Of a stretch of DNA of 64,000 bases, positions 17,225-27,788 are shown one piece after another (positions within the stretch are counted from its first letter, which is position 1; the number at the start of each line of letters is the position of its first letter). The stretch is taken from assembly GCA_016786845.1 (NCBI GenBank), contig JAEUVB010000016.1, positions 226,206 through 290,205 of the forward strand, written 5' to 3'. A program made the translations under genes and the position numbers. The DNA is from Chitinophagaceae bacterium. Its GTDB lineage: Bacteria; Bacteroidota; Bacteroidia; Chitinophagales; Chitinophagaceae. The notes under the pieces were generated by a model, which searched no databases, was not told the DNA's origin, and saw only the letters and a program-made list of their open reading frames with translations.

Positions 17225-17845
17225 TTAGTTAAAATAGAATTGCATCATTTCTATCATTTGCTCGCTCCAGCTTTTAGGATGTAATGCAGACTTTCTTCGC
17301 ATTGGGTGATAAAAGCCTACTCGGTTCTTTTTATTTGCCAAACCGCATATCATTTGATTTGACTGTATAGATTTATCTGCTAAATTATAAAGAACACGAA
17401 GCCTATTATCCTCATCTACCCCCCAAGCCTTTATTAATGGAATATCAAGAACAAATAGTTCCTTTAATTCGTTTTTTCTATCATTGTGAAAAATAGTATG
17501 CAAAGGATTACTAATTGCCTGCATTTTTAAGTAGGTCTTAAAATCTTTGGAATTTGAAATACAAACATCAGACAAATTTAATATCCGTGCATACTCAAAA
17601 TTACAAGCAGACAGAACATCAATCAAGTGTTTGAGGGTCGGATCAAGAACAGCCGGGACCAAAGTATCAAATACTTTTTCATAACCGGAACTTTGAGTTG
17701 AACTTCCCGGATTCATCATGATCACCATTAAATCCGGTTGAGTCTTTTTTGAATCTTTATTAATAATATCAAGATGTTTTCTAAATTGTAATTCCCCACG
17801 TTGATAAAAGTATCCTAAGATTTTATATTGATCTGTAACTGTCAT
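17225..17845 (-). CDS. DUF1643-like protein
   Basis: 206 aa. The pattern MVIMMNPGSS, then DPTLKHLIDVLSACNF, RILNLSD and IKAWG matches the layout of DUF1643 proteins (LNPS..., DPT..., VNL, AWG). The biochemical function of that family is unknown. It sits 12 bp after hsdR and 5 bp before the metallopeptidase gene, so it belongs to the same operon. The family call is tentative because similarity is judged by eye. Confidence 0.6.
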   Translation of the reverse strand: MTVTDQYKILGYFYQRGELQFRKHLDIINKDSKKTQPDLMVIMMNPGSSTQSSGYEKVFDTLVPAVLDPTLKHLIDVLSACNFEYARILNLSDVCISNSKDFKTYLKMQAISNPLHTIFHNDRKNELKELFVLDIPLIKAWGVDEDNRLRVLYNLADKSIQSNQMICGLANKKNRVGFYHPMRRKSALHPKSWSEQMIEMMQFYFN

Positions 17846-17857
17846 GAGTAATTCATT

Positions 17858-20842
17858 TTATATTCCCCTAACCCTCTGGTCATAAATATCATTGAACCAT
17901 AATCGTTTAAACATGAGGTTCACTTTATCCTCAGAAAGCTTATTATATAACTCCAGCTTTGTATTGATGAAATTCAATAATTCATTGTCTATTTCCTCAT
18001 TGAACTTGTCCTGTATATTGTCTTTGCTATTTCGGTCATTGAAAAAGCTCATTAAATCAGTGTTTGAATAAATATTCTTTCGCATCTTTTCAAACTCCAC
18101 TTTATCCTCGTCTTTTAACTCCAGCCCGTAGGTGTCGTTTAATACTTTAATAATTTTAGTCAGCCATTCAATTTCCTCATCCTCCTTTTTTCCATCCCCT
18201 CCGGGCGTCATACCCTGCATAGCCGTATTGTTGCTCTCTAGCGACAAATCCGTGGTAAACTGATGTTGTAGTTTATAACTTTCCAAATCAATTTCTTCTA
18301 ATACTTCTATAGGCAGTGCATTCGGACTTGCCGGTAATTTTTTAAACAAGCCTGATAAGAATACATAGTACTTCTCAAGCTGAACATCCGTAAATGTGAT
18401 GATTTGGGACAAGAAGCGGTAAAGCCGAACAAAATTCTTAATGTTTGCCTTGAAGGATACTTTTTGGTCCTCATCTAATTCATCTACATACCGCTTCACC
18501 ACTTCATTCAATATGGGCTGTAGCTTTTCCTTATGATCCCCCTTTGTAAAAAATAGTCTGGCAAAAGCTTCAACATCGTTTTGATAGATAATATTAAATG
18601 CTTCTATTTTATGTTGCACGTCGTATAAACTGTTTGGATCGGTTTGATCATCCAGTTCCATAAAATTACTACCATAGTACATTTGAAAATCCTGTTGCAC
18701 TTTTTCAACATCATTTACAAAATCCAAAACCATCGTTGAGTCTTTACCCGCTGCTGTTCTATTGAGTCTGCTTAGTGTTTGTACTGTACTTGCTCCTCCT
18801 AATTTTTTGTCAACAAACATGGTGTGGAGTAAAGGCTCGTCAAACCCAGTTTGATACATGTTAGCCACAATCAGAATTCTGAATTGAGGTAGTTTGAATG
18901 CATCCGGAATTTCAATTTTTCCTCCCAAGTTATTCATGTTTTCCTTGGTATAGTCTTGCCCGGTCTCTACATCCGTGACAGTCCCGCTGAAAGCAACTAA
19001 TGCCCCATAGGGCAGTTTCATTTCTCTCATAATATCGTCGAACTTACGCTTGAAACGAATTGCATGAAGCCTAGACCGGGTGACCAACATAGCTCTTGCC
19101 TTACCCTGTATCTCTTTTTGGGTTTGTGATACAAAATGTTCAATCATGATTCTGGCCTTCTTCTCGATAGCATGATCCTGTAAGTCTACATAGGATGACA
19201 ACAATCTAACGGCCTTCTTTTTATCATATTCTTTATCTTCAATTTCCGTCCGTTTGATCAGTTTATAATATCGCTTCCAGCTCATGTAGTTTTTCAGCAC
19301 ATCTTTAATGAAACCTTCCTTGATGGCCTGCTCCATGGTATAGGTGTCGAAAGCCTGCTTCTCTCCATTCTGAATCGTACCAAATAATTCTATGGTTTTT
19401 GACTTTGGTGTAGCGGTAAAAGCAAAGAATGATATATTAGTTTGATCACCTTTCTTCTTAATCTCATCTGCTATTAAATCATCAAGATCCTTTTCTTCAC
19501 CGTCTGCTGTTTCGGCTTCTTCAAGCGATAAAGCCTTTCTCAAATGCCTAGCTGATTCCCCTGCTTGTGAACTGTGAGCCTCGTCAATAATTACTGCATA
19601 GGTTTTATCCTTATTCTGAGCAATCACATCGGAAATAACAGGAAATTTTTGAAGTGTTGTAACTATAACCCTTTTCCCTTTTTCAATTGCGTTTTTTAAA
19701 TCCTGACCGGTTTTATTATTATCAATGTATTCAACTGTACCAGGCATTTGTTCAAACTGCCTGATATTGTCCTGAATTTGCTTATCCAATACCCGCCTGT
19801 CGGTAACTACGATAACGCTACTGTATAATGCCTTTTCATCATCAGGATGCTGGTAGAAGTCGGATAAGCGGTGAGCTAACCATGAAATTGTATTTGACTT
19901 TCCGGAACCTGCTGAGTGCTGAATTAAATACTTATTACCAACACCATCCTGTCTTACTGCTTCTAATAAATTTTGAACTGCTCTTCGTTGATGGAAACGG
20001 GGGAATATCAGCACTGGCTTTTCCTTCTCTCGGAGGGCCCTTGTTTGATTATCGTAGTACTTCTCTTTGTTGATTTGAAGATTTGCGTAATTCTGAATAA
20101 GATCAAGTAAAGAGTCTTTCCTTAATACATCCTTCCACAAGTAGGAGGTAGCATAATCATTATCATCCTGATTAACCAGTGCTTTATTGAATGGTAAAAA
20201 GAAAGTGCTTTTGCCTTTTAACTCCGTACACATGCTTACTTTCTCAGTACTTACAGCAAAGTGCACTAGGCATCTTCTAAATTCTAAGAGTGTTTCTTTA
20301 GGGTCTCTGTCCTCAATATATTGTTTAATTGCATTGTGGAGATATTGGCCAGTTAGGGCATTCTTTAATTCCATCGTAATTACCGGTAACCCATTCACAA
20401 AAAGTACAATGTCAATTGAATTTTCATTCCTCTTTGAATATTTAAGTTGTCGAATTAATGTAAGTCTGTTTTTCTGAAACACTCTCATGTGTTCAGGCGT
20501 CTTACTATGATTGGGCTTAAAGTAAACTAAGTCAAATTTTTGACCACGATCTTTTACACCCTCTCTTAATACATCAAGCGTCTTTCTTTTTTTTATTTCA
20601 TTGGCCACATGTTCAATTATTTTTTGTTGAGTCTCACTTGCATATTGTTTATACAATTCTACAATCTTTTCACTTTGAGTATCTTCAATAAAGCCTATTA
20701 AATCTTCCGGAATAAGGCATAGGTCTTTATCATAACGAGAATTGTCTTTCTCTGTATACTCAGGAAATTCGGGTTGAGCTATTTTTGTAAGGTATTTTAC
20801 AATATGCTCTTCAAAATGTAATTCTTTCGTTCCTTCTGCCAT
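17858..20842 (-). CDS. hsdR: Type I restriction enzyme, restriction/translocase subunit
   Basis: 994 aa, a normal HsdR length. An N-terminal PD-(D/E)xK nuclease domain is visible (DIVLFVNGLPVITMELK, about 145-162), then the SF2 translocase with Walker A HSAGSGKS, DEAH-type VIIDEAHSS, motif III FAFTATP and motif VI LSRLNRTAAGK. HsdR cuts unmodified DNA after ATP-driven translocation when bound to HsdM2HsdS. Within the operon it is separated from hsdM and hsdS by rmuC and the DUF3825 gene, a non-standard order. No frameshift or stop is seen, so it looks intact. Confidence 0.95.
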   Translation of the reverse strand: MAEGTKELHFEEHIVKYLTKIAQPEFPEYTEKDNSRYDKDLCLIPEDLIGFIEDTQSEKIVELYKQYASETQQKIIEHVANEIKKRKTLDVLREGVKDRGQKFDLVYFKPNHSKTPEHMRVFQKNRLTLIRQLKYSKRNENSIDIVLFVNGLPVITMELKNALTGQYLHNAIKQYIEDRDPKETLLEFRRCLVHFAVSTEKVSMCTELKGKSTFFLPFNKALVNQDDNDYATSYLWKDVLRKDSLLDLIQNYANLQINKEKYYDNQTRALREKEKPVLIFPRFHQRRAVQNLLEAVRQDGVGNKYLIQHSAGSGKSNTISWLAHRLSDFYQHPDDEKALYSSVIVVTDRRVLDKQIQDNIRQFEQMPGTVEYIDNNKTGQDLKNAIEKGKRVIVTTLQKFPVISDVIAQNKDKTYAVIIDEAHSSQAGESARHLRKALSLEEAETADGEEKDLDDLIADEIKKKGDQTNISFFAFTATPKSKTIELFGTIQNGEKQAFDTYTMEQAIKEGFIKDVLKNYMSWKRYYKLIKRTEIEDKEYDKKKAVRLLSSYVDLQDHAIEKKARIMIEHFVSQTQKEIQGKARAMLVTRSRLHAIRFKRKFDDIMREMKLPYGALVAFSGTVTDVETGQDYTKENMNNLGGKIEIPDAFKLPQFRILIVANMYQTGFDEPLLHTMFVDKKLGGASTVQTLSRLNRTAAGKDSTMVLDFVNDVEKVQQDFQMYYGSNFMELDDQTDPNSLYDVQHKIEAFNIIYQNDVEAFARLFFTKGDHKEKLQPILNEVVKRYVDELDEDQKVSFKANIKNFVRLYRFLSQIITFTDVQLEKYYVFLSGLFKKLPASPNALPIEVLEEIDLESYKLQHQFTTDLSLESNNTAMQGMTPGGDGKKEDEEIEWLTKIIKVLNDTYGLELKDEDKVEFEKMRKNIYSNTDLMSFFNDRNSKDNIQDKFNEEIDNELLNFINTKLELYNKLSEDKVNLMFKRLWFNDIYDQRVRGI

Positions 20843-20868
20843 AATTTGTATTGCCTATTTATAAATGT

Positions 20869-22095
20869 CTAAATCTGTTCCGGATTCAACCAAAAATTAT
20901 CAGGCTTTGCGATGAGTCTTGCATTCTGATATGCATCATCCAAATCAAGAATTGTTTCAGGTTTATAATAACCACTTTCATGGTCAAGCACCAATGCAAA
21001 GTCTGGTAACTTATTGAATGTTGCGCCTAAATATATTGGCATTAAATACTGAATTTTATCCTCCTGTGGTCGATATTGAGGAACAACTAATTTGTAATTT
21101 CTTTTTGACAATTCATATGAACACTTTATTGCTGTATCGAGTATTACCGAAAGTTCTATAGTAGCTCTTGTTTGATAAATATCCGGGAACCTGCTTTTTC
21201 TATCTTCAATAATATGTTTCAATTTTTCATCATCAGGATCATAAAACTCTGGTTCAGGTTTAAATATTATCTCATTAATATTATCATAGAATTGAGCCGG
21301 TTCCGGTAATTGCCTTTCCGAAATAGGTCGCCCATTAATTGTGAACCCTATATCGGCAAGAGTTGTCCTTTTTTTCAATATAAAGGGGTTTGCATAGTAT
21401 GATTTACCATTATCATCTTTAACTTCAACAATGATATAGATCGGTTTAAAATAAATATTGAGTAATCCGAGGTTGAATAATGCAAATTTCTTATTGTCAT
21501 CACGAAGCAATTTAACACCGTTTTTCTCTTTAGTTAATCGTGTAAAAATATGTTCAATGTACGACTTCAAAATTGGGTGAGGTATTGCTGAAGTTTGAGT
21601 GCCATATGTCCATTTCTCTGGAATGGCAGTTTCTGCGAGATCTTCAATAAAATTATAACCATCATCCCAAGAACTTTCAGGTTTGTCAAAATAGATAAGC
21701 CCCATTTTAAATAATAAATTGTCTTTGATCATTTCTTGAAGTGCTACTTGGTCAGCAAAATCAATACCTTCAAATGGCCTATTTAAAGATTTTCTCGAAA
21801 AGACCCCGAAAATTTCTTTGCCGTCTTTCGTTTTAAAGCCTGTATCATAATAAGCATAACTGGCTTGTGATTTATCTATAAGAATGTGCGATCTATCCTC
21901 TGAATAACCATACTTGTTGAGAAATTTAATGTTGTTATTAACAGTTACTTGATTATAAAAGTGTTTATTAAATTTGTCATGTTCTGCAATCATATTTGTC
22001 CCATCAAGCAATGCATTAAGTTCATTAATAAATGTCCCTCCATTCTTAATGAATCCAAAATTGTAAATTCCGAATTTTGTGTTTACTTGTGCCAT
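20869..22095 (-). CDS. DUF3825 domain protein
   Basis: 408 aa. The C-terminal half ends with the pattern I associate with DUF3825: QYLMPIYLGATFNKLPDFALV, then a conserved AYQNARLIAKPD and WL-type end. DUF3825 is often found with RNA-binding OST-HTH or nuclease-type domains, but none is fused here. Function unknown. It lies 26 bp before hsdR and 47 bp after rmuC, inside the restriction operon, so it is likely an accessory protein of that system. Confidence 0.68.
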   Translation of the reverse strand: MAQVNTKFGIYNFGFIKNGGTFINELNALLDGTNMIAEHDKFNKHFYNQVTVNNNIKFLNKYGYSEDRSHILIDKSQASYAYYDTGFKTKDGKEIFGVFSRKSLNRPFEGIDFADQVALQEMIKDNLLFKMGLIYFDKPESSWDDGYNFIEDLAETAIPEKWTYGTQTSAIPHPILKSYIEHIFTRLTKEKNGVKLLRDDNKKFALFNLGLLNIYFKPIYIIVEVKDDNGKSYYANPFILKKRTTLADIGFTINGRPISERQLPEPAQFYDNINEIIFKPEPEFYDPDDEKLKHIIEDRKSRFPDIYQTRATIELSVILDTAIKCSYELSKRNYKLVVPQYRPQEDKIQYLMPIYLGATFNKLPDFALVLDHESGYYKPETILDLDDAYQNARLIAKPDNFWLNPEQI

Positions 22096-22142
22096 ATTTT
22101 TTGTTTTAAATTATCAATTTAATTTCGTTCCTTATGCAATAA

Positions 22143-23549
22143 TTATTCATTGATTTGCTCTGGCAACTCGTTACCAATAGCCGTATTTACAATTTCCTTT
22201 GGAAGTTCTTTTTTGGTTTTTAAACCTAAGCCTTTGAGTTTAGTTGCTTGTATCACCAAATTATCGTTCCCAGTACTGAGTTGTTTATATGCTTCTTCAA
22301 ATTTTCCTTGCGCTTTTTCCAGATGACCACCCACATCGTCAAGGTTTGCAATAAAGCCGACGAATTTATCATATAATTTGGCCCCTCGTTCCGCTATTTC
22401 TAATGCATTCTGATTTTGATTTTCTCTTTTCCAAAGATCCACTATCAGTTTCAAGGAAGTAATCAAGTTGGTTGGGCTCAATAACAATATTCTTTTGTCA
22501 TAAGCAAAATTCCATAGATCAGGGTCACCCTGCAGTGCCGCAATGTAGGCCGGCTCACTGGGGACAAACATCATTACAAAATCCAGGCTCTTACTATAAT
22601 CATCATATCCTTTGGCGCTCAATGAAATAATATGCTTCTTGATAGCTGAAATATGTTCCGATAATTCATACAGTCTGGATTCTTCATCTATCGCGGCTAC
22701 GCAACGGGTAAATGCATTCAATGAAACTTTTGAATCGATGATTACATTCCTGTTATCGGGATATTTGATTACCGCATCCGGTCTCATTTTCTTATCTTCT
22801 GAGTCAGATCTAAGTGGTACGCCATTTTCATCCAATAACTGATGCTCCATAAAATATTCCCTGTTCTTAACTAGGCCCGATCTCTCTAAAATATTTTCAA
22901 GGATCATTTCACCCCAACCGCCTTGGGTTTTAGATTCACTTTTTAAAGCCTTTGTCAAATTGTGAGCTTCTTCACTTATTACCTTATTAAGCTGGGCCAA
23001 CTCCTTTACTTTTTCACCTAATGAAAACCTTTCTTTGGATTCCTTATCGTAAACCTCTTCCACTTTGGTTTTGAATTCAGTAATATTTTTACCCAATGGT
23101 TCTAAAATGTCTTTTAAGTTGGATTTATTCAGTTCTGTAAATTTCTCAGTTTTGGTATCTAATATTTTATTGGCGATATTTTCAAATTCCAGGTTAAACC
23201 TCTTTCCCAATTCCTCCACTTCTTTCTTATGGGTTTGCAGCTTATCGTTTAAAGCCTGGTTCTGTGCTAAAGCGATAGCTAATTGATCCTTACTCTGAGT
23301 GTGCCTATTTTTTTCAGCATTCAATGCGTCTTTTATTTCTTCTATAGTAATATTCCTTTCTACTATGGTATCATTGGCTAAACGTAATTCTGCTTTTTTG
23401 TCAATAAATTCATTCTCCAGTTCTCTAAATTTTTGTTGTGCAGCATCTTTCTCCGCTTGTATTGCTGATACGGTTTTTCCTTTCGCCAATAACCATCCTA
23501 CTAATGTGCCGATGAGAATTCCTATTGCTATGTATAAAATGACTTCCAT
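22143..23549 (-). CDS. rmuC: RmuC-family DNA recombination protein
   Basis: 468 aa. An N-terminal membrane anchor (VILYIAIGILIGTLVGWLLA) leads into a long coiled coil (about 30-200) and the RmuC nuclease-like domain (GGWGEMILENILERSGL, RPDAVIKYPDNRNVIIDSKVSL, FVPSEPAYIAAL). RmuC limits inversion of short inverted repeats in E. coli and has a PD-(D/E)xK-type fold. Its stop-start junction with hsdS is gapless (TAAATG), so it is translationally coupled to the specificity subunit. This suggests a role in handling DNA processed by the restriction enzyme, but that is inference. Confidence 0.92.
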   Translation of the reverse strand: MEVILYIAIGILIGTLVGWLLAKGKTVSAIQAEKDAAQQKFRELENEFIDKKAELRLANDTIVERNITIEEIKDALNAEKNRHTQSKDQLAIALAQNQALNDKLQTHKKEVEELGKRFNLEFENIANKILDTKTEKFTELNKSNLKDILEPLGKNITEFKTKVEEVYDKESKERFSLGEKVKELAQLNKVISEEAHNLTKALKSESKTQGGWGEMILENILERSGLVKNREYFMEHQLLDENGVPLRSDSEDKKMRPDAVIKYPDNRNVIIDSKVSLNAFTRCVAAIDEESRLYELSEHISAIKKHIISLSAKGYDDYSKSLDFVMMFVPSEPAYIAALQGDPDLWNFAYDKRILLLSPTNLITSLKLIVDLWKRENQNQNALEIAERGAKLYDKFVGFIANLDDVGGHLEKAQGKFEEAYKQLSTGNDNLVIQATKLKGLGLKTKKELPKEIVNTAIGNELPEQINE

Positions 23550-24890
23550 TTATGCTACTTGTTGTTTATTGGGTTGCCAATCTCTTACATCAATTTTTCC
23601 AGTCACTGCTTCTGAAATAATGGATTGACGATATTCTTTGAGTTTTTCAATTACATCTTTTATAGGCGATTCTAGTTGGTCAATTTTTTTTAAACTTAAA
23701 TCCAAGAAAAAAAGTATCTCTTTTTGCTCTTTAATTGAAGGATATGGAATTGATATATTGGCCAGCACTCCCATACCGATATTTTGTTGTGTACCATAAC
23801 TCCAGCTTATTTCAACTGCACTTCTTAAACTTTGACTTTGCAAATAGTAGTGCAAATATTCCGGCAAAACTTTACTCTCATCTGCCCTAAATACCGCTAA
23901 AGGGGACCAAATTGTAAACTTCTTATTTGTTTCAACCATAGCAACATTTCCCGTTGTAGCACCAGATTTTACCATATATATATCTTTAATTTTAGGCACA
24001 TACTTTTTAGAGAAAAGCTCGTAATCCTTTTGGCTTATATAGCCTCTTTTCTTATCAAAATCAATTTTCCCATTTTTTATTGACTCTGCCGAAATGAATG
24101 GAACTCCTTCATCAAATAAATCAGGGGTTGTATGAGGGCCATCTGTAATCGGTATTTCCAATATGTTTTTAATGGCAGATATTTTCCAATGCTCCGGAAT
24201 CAGTTTTAGCCACTTTATTTTTGTTTCCTTTAAACTTACATTTGAATTAATTCCCTTGGTTACAGAAGTATCAATTACCGCTTGTCTTTTTTCTTTCAGT
24301 AATTCAATCAACTTTTCCTTTTGTTGAATGAGCTGGTCAATGATGGAAGTTTGATGGTCAAGGTATTGAACAATTTTATTAATGTCTTGGTATGTTAAAT
24401 CAGGAATGTAAATGTTGCCTATTGTTTCAGTATTTAAGTTCAATTGAGTTCCTAATTTACCTAATCCACCAAAAGGTAGTCCCGATTGAAATAAATAATA
24501 AAGGTATTCCGGGTTTATTTTTAAATCTGGGAACCAAACAAATCCATCATGAATGCAACATTTTATTTTGGTAATAATTGGTTTACCCACAGAGCCAGCA
24601 ATACTAAGAAAAAAATCTCCCGGATATCTTTTGACGCTTAACGATGCTCCAAGTTCAGAAAGTTTTTCCTCGGTTCTCAAAAGGTATCTTTCGCTTGCTG
24701 TTAAATCTGAAATTCTTACCCAAGAAAACTCTCCATTTTCATCAAAAAATTTAAGGTCATCAATAGGTCGAGGGGATGCTCCTCTTTTAACATGAGAAAG
24801 TCTTTTAATTTTAATTATATTCCAATGACTGGGAATCTCTCCTATCCAAACAATTCCACTGTCTTTATATTTTTCATACCTCTTCATCAT
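23550..24890 (-). CDS. hsdS: Type I restriction enzyme, specificity subunit
   Basis: 446 aa with two target-recognition halves, each beginning with the family pattern: IPSHWNIIKIKRLSHVKRG near residue 20 and IPEHWKISAIKNILE near 230. Helical conserved regions follow each (IVQYLDHQTSIIDQLIQQKEKLI and KEILFFLDLSLKKIDQ). HsdS chooses the bipartite DNA target for both methylation and cutting. It overlaps hsdM by 4 bp (ATGA). Both halves are intact and no inverted duplicate is nearby, so shufflon-type switching is not indicated. Confidence 0.95.
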   Translation of the reverse strand: MMKRYEKYKDSGIVWIGEIPSHWNIIKIKRLSHVKRGASPRPIDDLKFFDENGEFSWVRISDLTASERYLLRTEEKLSELGASLSVKRYPGDFFLSIAGSVGKPIITKIKCCIHDGFVWFPDLKINPEYLYYLFQSGLPFGGLGKLGTQLNLNTETIGNIYIPDLTYQDINKIVQYLDHQTSIIDQLIQQKEKLIELLKEKRQAVIDTSVTKGINSNVSLKETKIKWLKLIPEHWKISAIKNILEIPITDGPHTTPDLFDEGVPFISAESIKNGKIDFDKKRGYISQKDYELFSKKYVPKIKDIYMVKSGATTGNVAMVETNKKFTIWSPLAVFRADESKVLPEYLHYYLQSQSLRSAVEISWSYGTQQNIGMGVLANISIPYPSIKEQKEILFFLDLSLKKIDQLESPIKDVIEKLKEYRQSIISEAVTGKIDVRDWQPNKQQVA

Positions 24891-26665
24891 CCCAATAACT
24901 CTTTCAATAGTTCAATAATCCCCTTCTGCCTAGAGCTTCCAAACTCCAAAGCCTCAATCTCTGCTTTTATTTCAGCTGAGGGTCTTAATCCTTTGTACTC
25001 GTAGAAATACTTCGTAAAATTGATTTCATACCCAATACGGGTTTTATCATAGTCAATCCACGCATCGGGCAAATGGGGTGAGACCTCATTTTGGAAATAC
25101 TCTTCAATGTCTTCGCTTAAAGGAATATTTTCTTTGTCCCGTTTCTTCGTATCCGCTTTAATGTTTCCTTTTTTATCTATTACAGGTTTTCCTTGTGCAT
25201 CATATTCAGGTTGCTCAACAGTTATCTGATAATAACCAAAGTCATCATTATTGAAAATCTTGCAATATGGGCCCTCTTTAAATTGGGTATAGATTTCCAC
25301 CAGTTTTTCAATATGAAAGGATTCTATCTTGTTACGCTTATTGCCCAAGCTACGCTTTTCGGGCCGGCAAAAACCTTCAATACCTTTTGCTTTGTCTTCG
25401 GGCACATTGGCATTAATGAGTTGCACTTTTCCTTTGCGGTGTTTGGGTTTATTGTTATTTAGGAACCAGATATAGGTATTGATACCGGTATTATAAAAAA
25501 GGTCCTTGGGTAGGGCGATGATGCACTCGAGCCAATCATTACTGATAATCCATTTGCGGATATCACTTTCACCGCCCCCTGCATTGCCTGTAAATAAGGG
25601 GGAACCATTGGTAACATCGGCAATTTTGCTACCCTCTCTTTCCATCTTGCTGATCATATGTTGCAAAAACAGGAGCTGCCCATCACTTGAACCCGGTAAG
25701 CCTGCGTAAAACCTTCCGGCAGGGTTGGCGCTTTCGTTTTGAATAAAAGGGGCATCCTTGCTCCAGGTTACCCCATAGGGTGGATTAGCCAGCATATAAT
25801 GAAAATGCTTATCGGGGAAACGGTCCTCCGTAAAAGTGTTACCATGTCTGATATTATCTGCATTTTCACCGGTGATCAATGATTCGGATTTGGCAATGGC
25901 GTATGACTGCTCATTAATCTCCTGTCCGTATGTTTTTATATCCGGTTTGTTCTTTGATTTCGCGCACAACTCATCTAAAACGTAGTTTTTTGCAAGGTTA
26001 ATCATACCACCGGTTCCTAAGGTTGGATCATAGATGGTACGAATAATTCCGGGTTGTGACAGTGTTTCCTTCTCTGTGCTGAACATAATCTTAATCATCA
26101 GTTCTATCACATCGCGGGGGGTGAAGTGCTCACCCGCGGTTTCATTACTTTGTTCGTTGGATATACGAATGAGTTCCTCGAAGATATAACCCATGTTATG
26201 GTTATCAACCTTACTTGTATGCAAATCCACCTGTGAGATGGCATCAATCATTTGATAAAGCAATTTATTCTTTACCAGTCTGGCGATTACTTTATCAAAC
26301 TGGAAATTGTCGATAATATCCCGTACTTCTCGATTAAAGCCATTCAAATAATTATTGAAATCAATTTCTACTGTTTTGGGATTCTCTTTCAGAGATTCCA
26401 GGGTATGTCTTGAAGTATTATAGAATTGCAATCCTCCTGCTGCTTTCCGGAGTATAGGATCTAGTTTGTCTTCGCTTACCTTTTCCTTAAAGTTCTCATA
26501 GGCACTCCTCACTTTCACATTGACCGGATCGAGAATACAATCCAATCTGCGAATTACTACAAAAGGCAGGAGCACATCTCCGATCTCGTTTTTCTTAAAC
26601 ACATTCCAAAGCACCTTATCTGTGATTTGGAAAATGAATCCTACGTCTACTTTATTGTTAGCCAT
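24887..26665 (-). CDS. hsdM: Type I restriction enzyme, adenine methyltransferase subunit
   Basis: 592 aa. The AdoMet-binding motif DPTLGTGG is at residues 213-220 and the catalytic NPPY at 294-297, the signature of N6-adenine methyltransferases, with an HsdM N-terminal helical domain before them. It protects host DNA and, with HsdS, forms the recognition core for HsdR. Local GC is slightly higher than in the neighbouring accessory genes. Confidence 0.96.
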   Translation of the reverse strand: MANNKVDVGFIFQITDKVLWNVFKKNEIGDVLLPFVVIRRLDCILDPVNVKVRSAYENFKEKVSEDKLDPILRKAAGGLQFYNTSRHTLESLKENPKTVEIDFNNYLNGFNREVRDIIDNFQFDKVIARLVKNKLLYQMIDAISQVDLHTSKVDNHNMGYIFEELIRISNEQSNETAGEHFTPRDVIELMIKIMFSTEKETLSQPGIIRTIYDPTLGTGGMINLAKNYVLDELCAKSKNKPDIKTYGQEINEQSYAIAKSESLITGENADNIRHGNTFTEDRFPDKHFHYMLANPPYGVTWSKDAPFIQNESANPAGRFYAGLPGSSDGQLLFLQHMISKMEREGSKIADVTNGSPLFTGNAGGGESDIRKWIISNDWLECIIALPKDLFYNTGINTYIWFLNNNKPKHRKGKVQLINANVPEDKAKGIEGFCRPEKRSLGNKRNKIESFHIEKLVEIYTQFKEGPYCKIFNNDDFGYYQITVEQPEYDAQGKPVIDKKGNIKADTKKRDKENIPLSEDIEEYFQNEVSPHLPDAWIDYDKTRIGYEINFTKYFYEYKGLRPSAEIKAEIEALEFGSSRQKGIIELLKELLG

Positions 26666-26738
26666 TTATGTTTTGTTTTCGTTTGATAATGCAAAGTAAT
26701 TGTTTAACTGTGCAGTGGTTGTGCATTTATTTATTTTT

Positions 26739-27788
26739 TTAGACATCATTAATTAAGCGGTTTTTTAAACTCTTATCAGCGTTACAATCGCCTAATATTC
26801 TATTATTTACAGTTGCACCTTTATTGGCAATGAATTGGCGAACGGATTGACACTTACTTTTTAGCTGGAGCAATATTGATTCAGCAGCCATATAATCTGT
26901 ATCACCTTCTTGCGGTTCTACTCTTGCAAATAATCTATCGCAGCGGAAGTCATTATCACTTCTTACTGTTTTACCATCACTAACCCTGAATACCGCAAAG
27001 CCTTTATCACATGTTGCATTGATGTAATTAAGAATGAGTTTACGCTTGTGAAGCGTTTGAGTAAAAACGATTTCAAAAACAATCGAATAAGGACGCAGGG
27101 CAACTATCGCTGCCTTCAATTCACCGGCTAACCTTTCACACCATTCTTTAGACTTTGGGGGCTTACCTACTTCTGGATTGTCGTTGGATAAAATGGTTAT
27201 GTGATAAGGGATGCTTAAATTGGCAGGAAGGAATGCATTCACTAATTGAATAACATTTGACTTACCCACAATATGGCCGTTTTCTTCGTTGCTAAAAAGG
27301 TAATCATCCGTAATTACCATTGCATTTGATGGCGGTAATGAAAAGCTAACCAGATTTTGCCATCCTTTAATGGTATGATTTTCAAAAACGGAATCCTTTG
27401 GAAGATCCTTAAAAAATGAACCTTTTAAAATGTTATCTTCTATACCCTCATTGCCATGTACGATTACACCAAAAGCAGATTGAATTGCATCAGCCACAGC
27501 TTTAGAGTAATTCAAGAAAAAAGCTGAACGAGGTTTTTCGGCTATCACCTTGTTGTCTTCATAAATTGAATCAAAAAACTCTTTTAATGCAATAGGACTT
27601 CTTCCGCCATTGGCCATAATAAACTCAAAGATTGGCGTGCCTTGTAATTCTTCGGAAGCCAATTCTTCATCCGTCATGTTTAAGCAAACCTCCGAATGAT
27701 TGCAGAAGATATTGAACCAATGAGGGGTTTGGTCGTTAAAAACCACTATGTTTTCGAATATGTCCTTTTCTGCGTAAACTGTAAACAT
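26739..27788 (-). CDS. Unknown protein coupled to the AAA ATPase
   Basis: 349 aa, no signal peptide or membrane segment. I recognise no family. Possibly informative stretches are NAMVITDDYLFSNEENG, FVIPYHITI-like beta strands around 195-205 and a polar LHKRKLILNYIN segment near 265. Its ATG shares one base with the ATPase stop codon (TAATG), so the two are made as a pair, like the ATPase-plus-effector pairs of several anti-phage systems. An effector or nuclease role is plausible but unsupported by motifs. Confidence 0.7.
   Translation of the reverse strand: MFTVYAEKDIFENIVVFNDQTPHWFNIFCNHSEVCLNMTDEELASEELQGTPIFEFIMANGGRSPIALKEFFDSIYEDNKVIAEKPRSAFFLNYSKAVADAIQSAFGVIVHGNEGIEDNILKGSFFKDLPKDSVFENHTIKGWQNLVSFSLPPSNAMVITDDYLFSNEENGHIVGKSNVIQLVNAFLPANLSIPYHITILSNDNPEVGKPPKSKEWCERLAGELKAAIVALRPYSIVFEIVFTQTLHKRKLILNYINATCDKGFAVFRVSDGKTVRSDNDFRCDRLFARVEPQEGDTDYMAAESILLQLKSKCQSVRQFIANKGATVNNRILGDCNADKSLKNRLINDV

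Noticed and set aside
23550..24890. Phase-variable hsdS shufflon
   Set aside because: No second hsdS fragment, inverted repeat or recombinase is present nearby.
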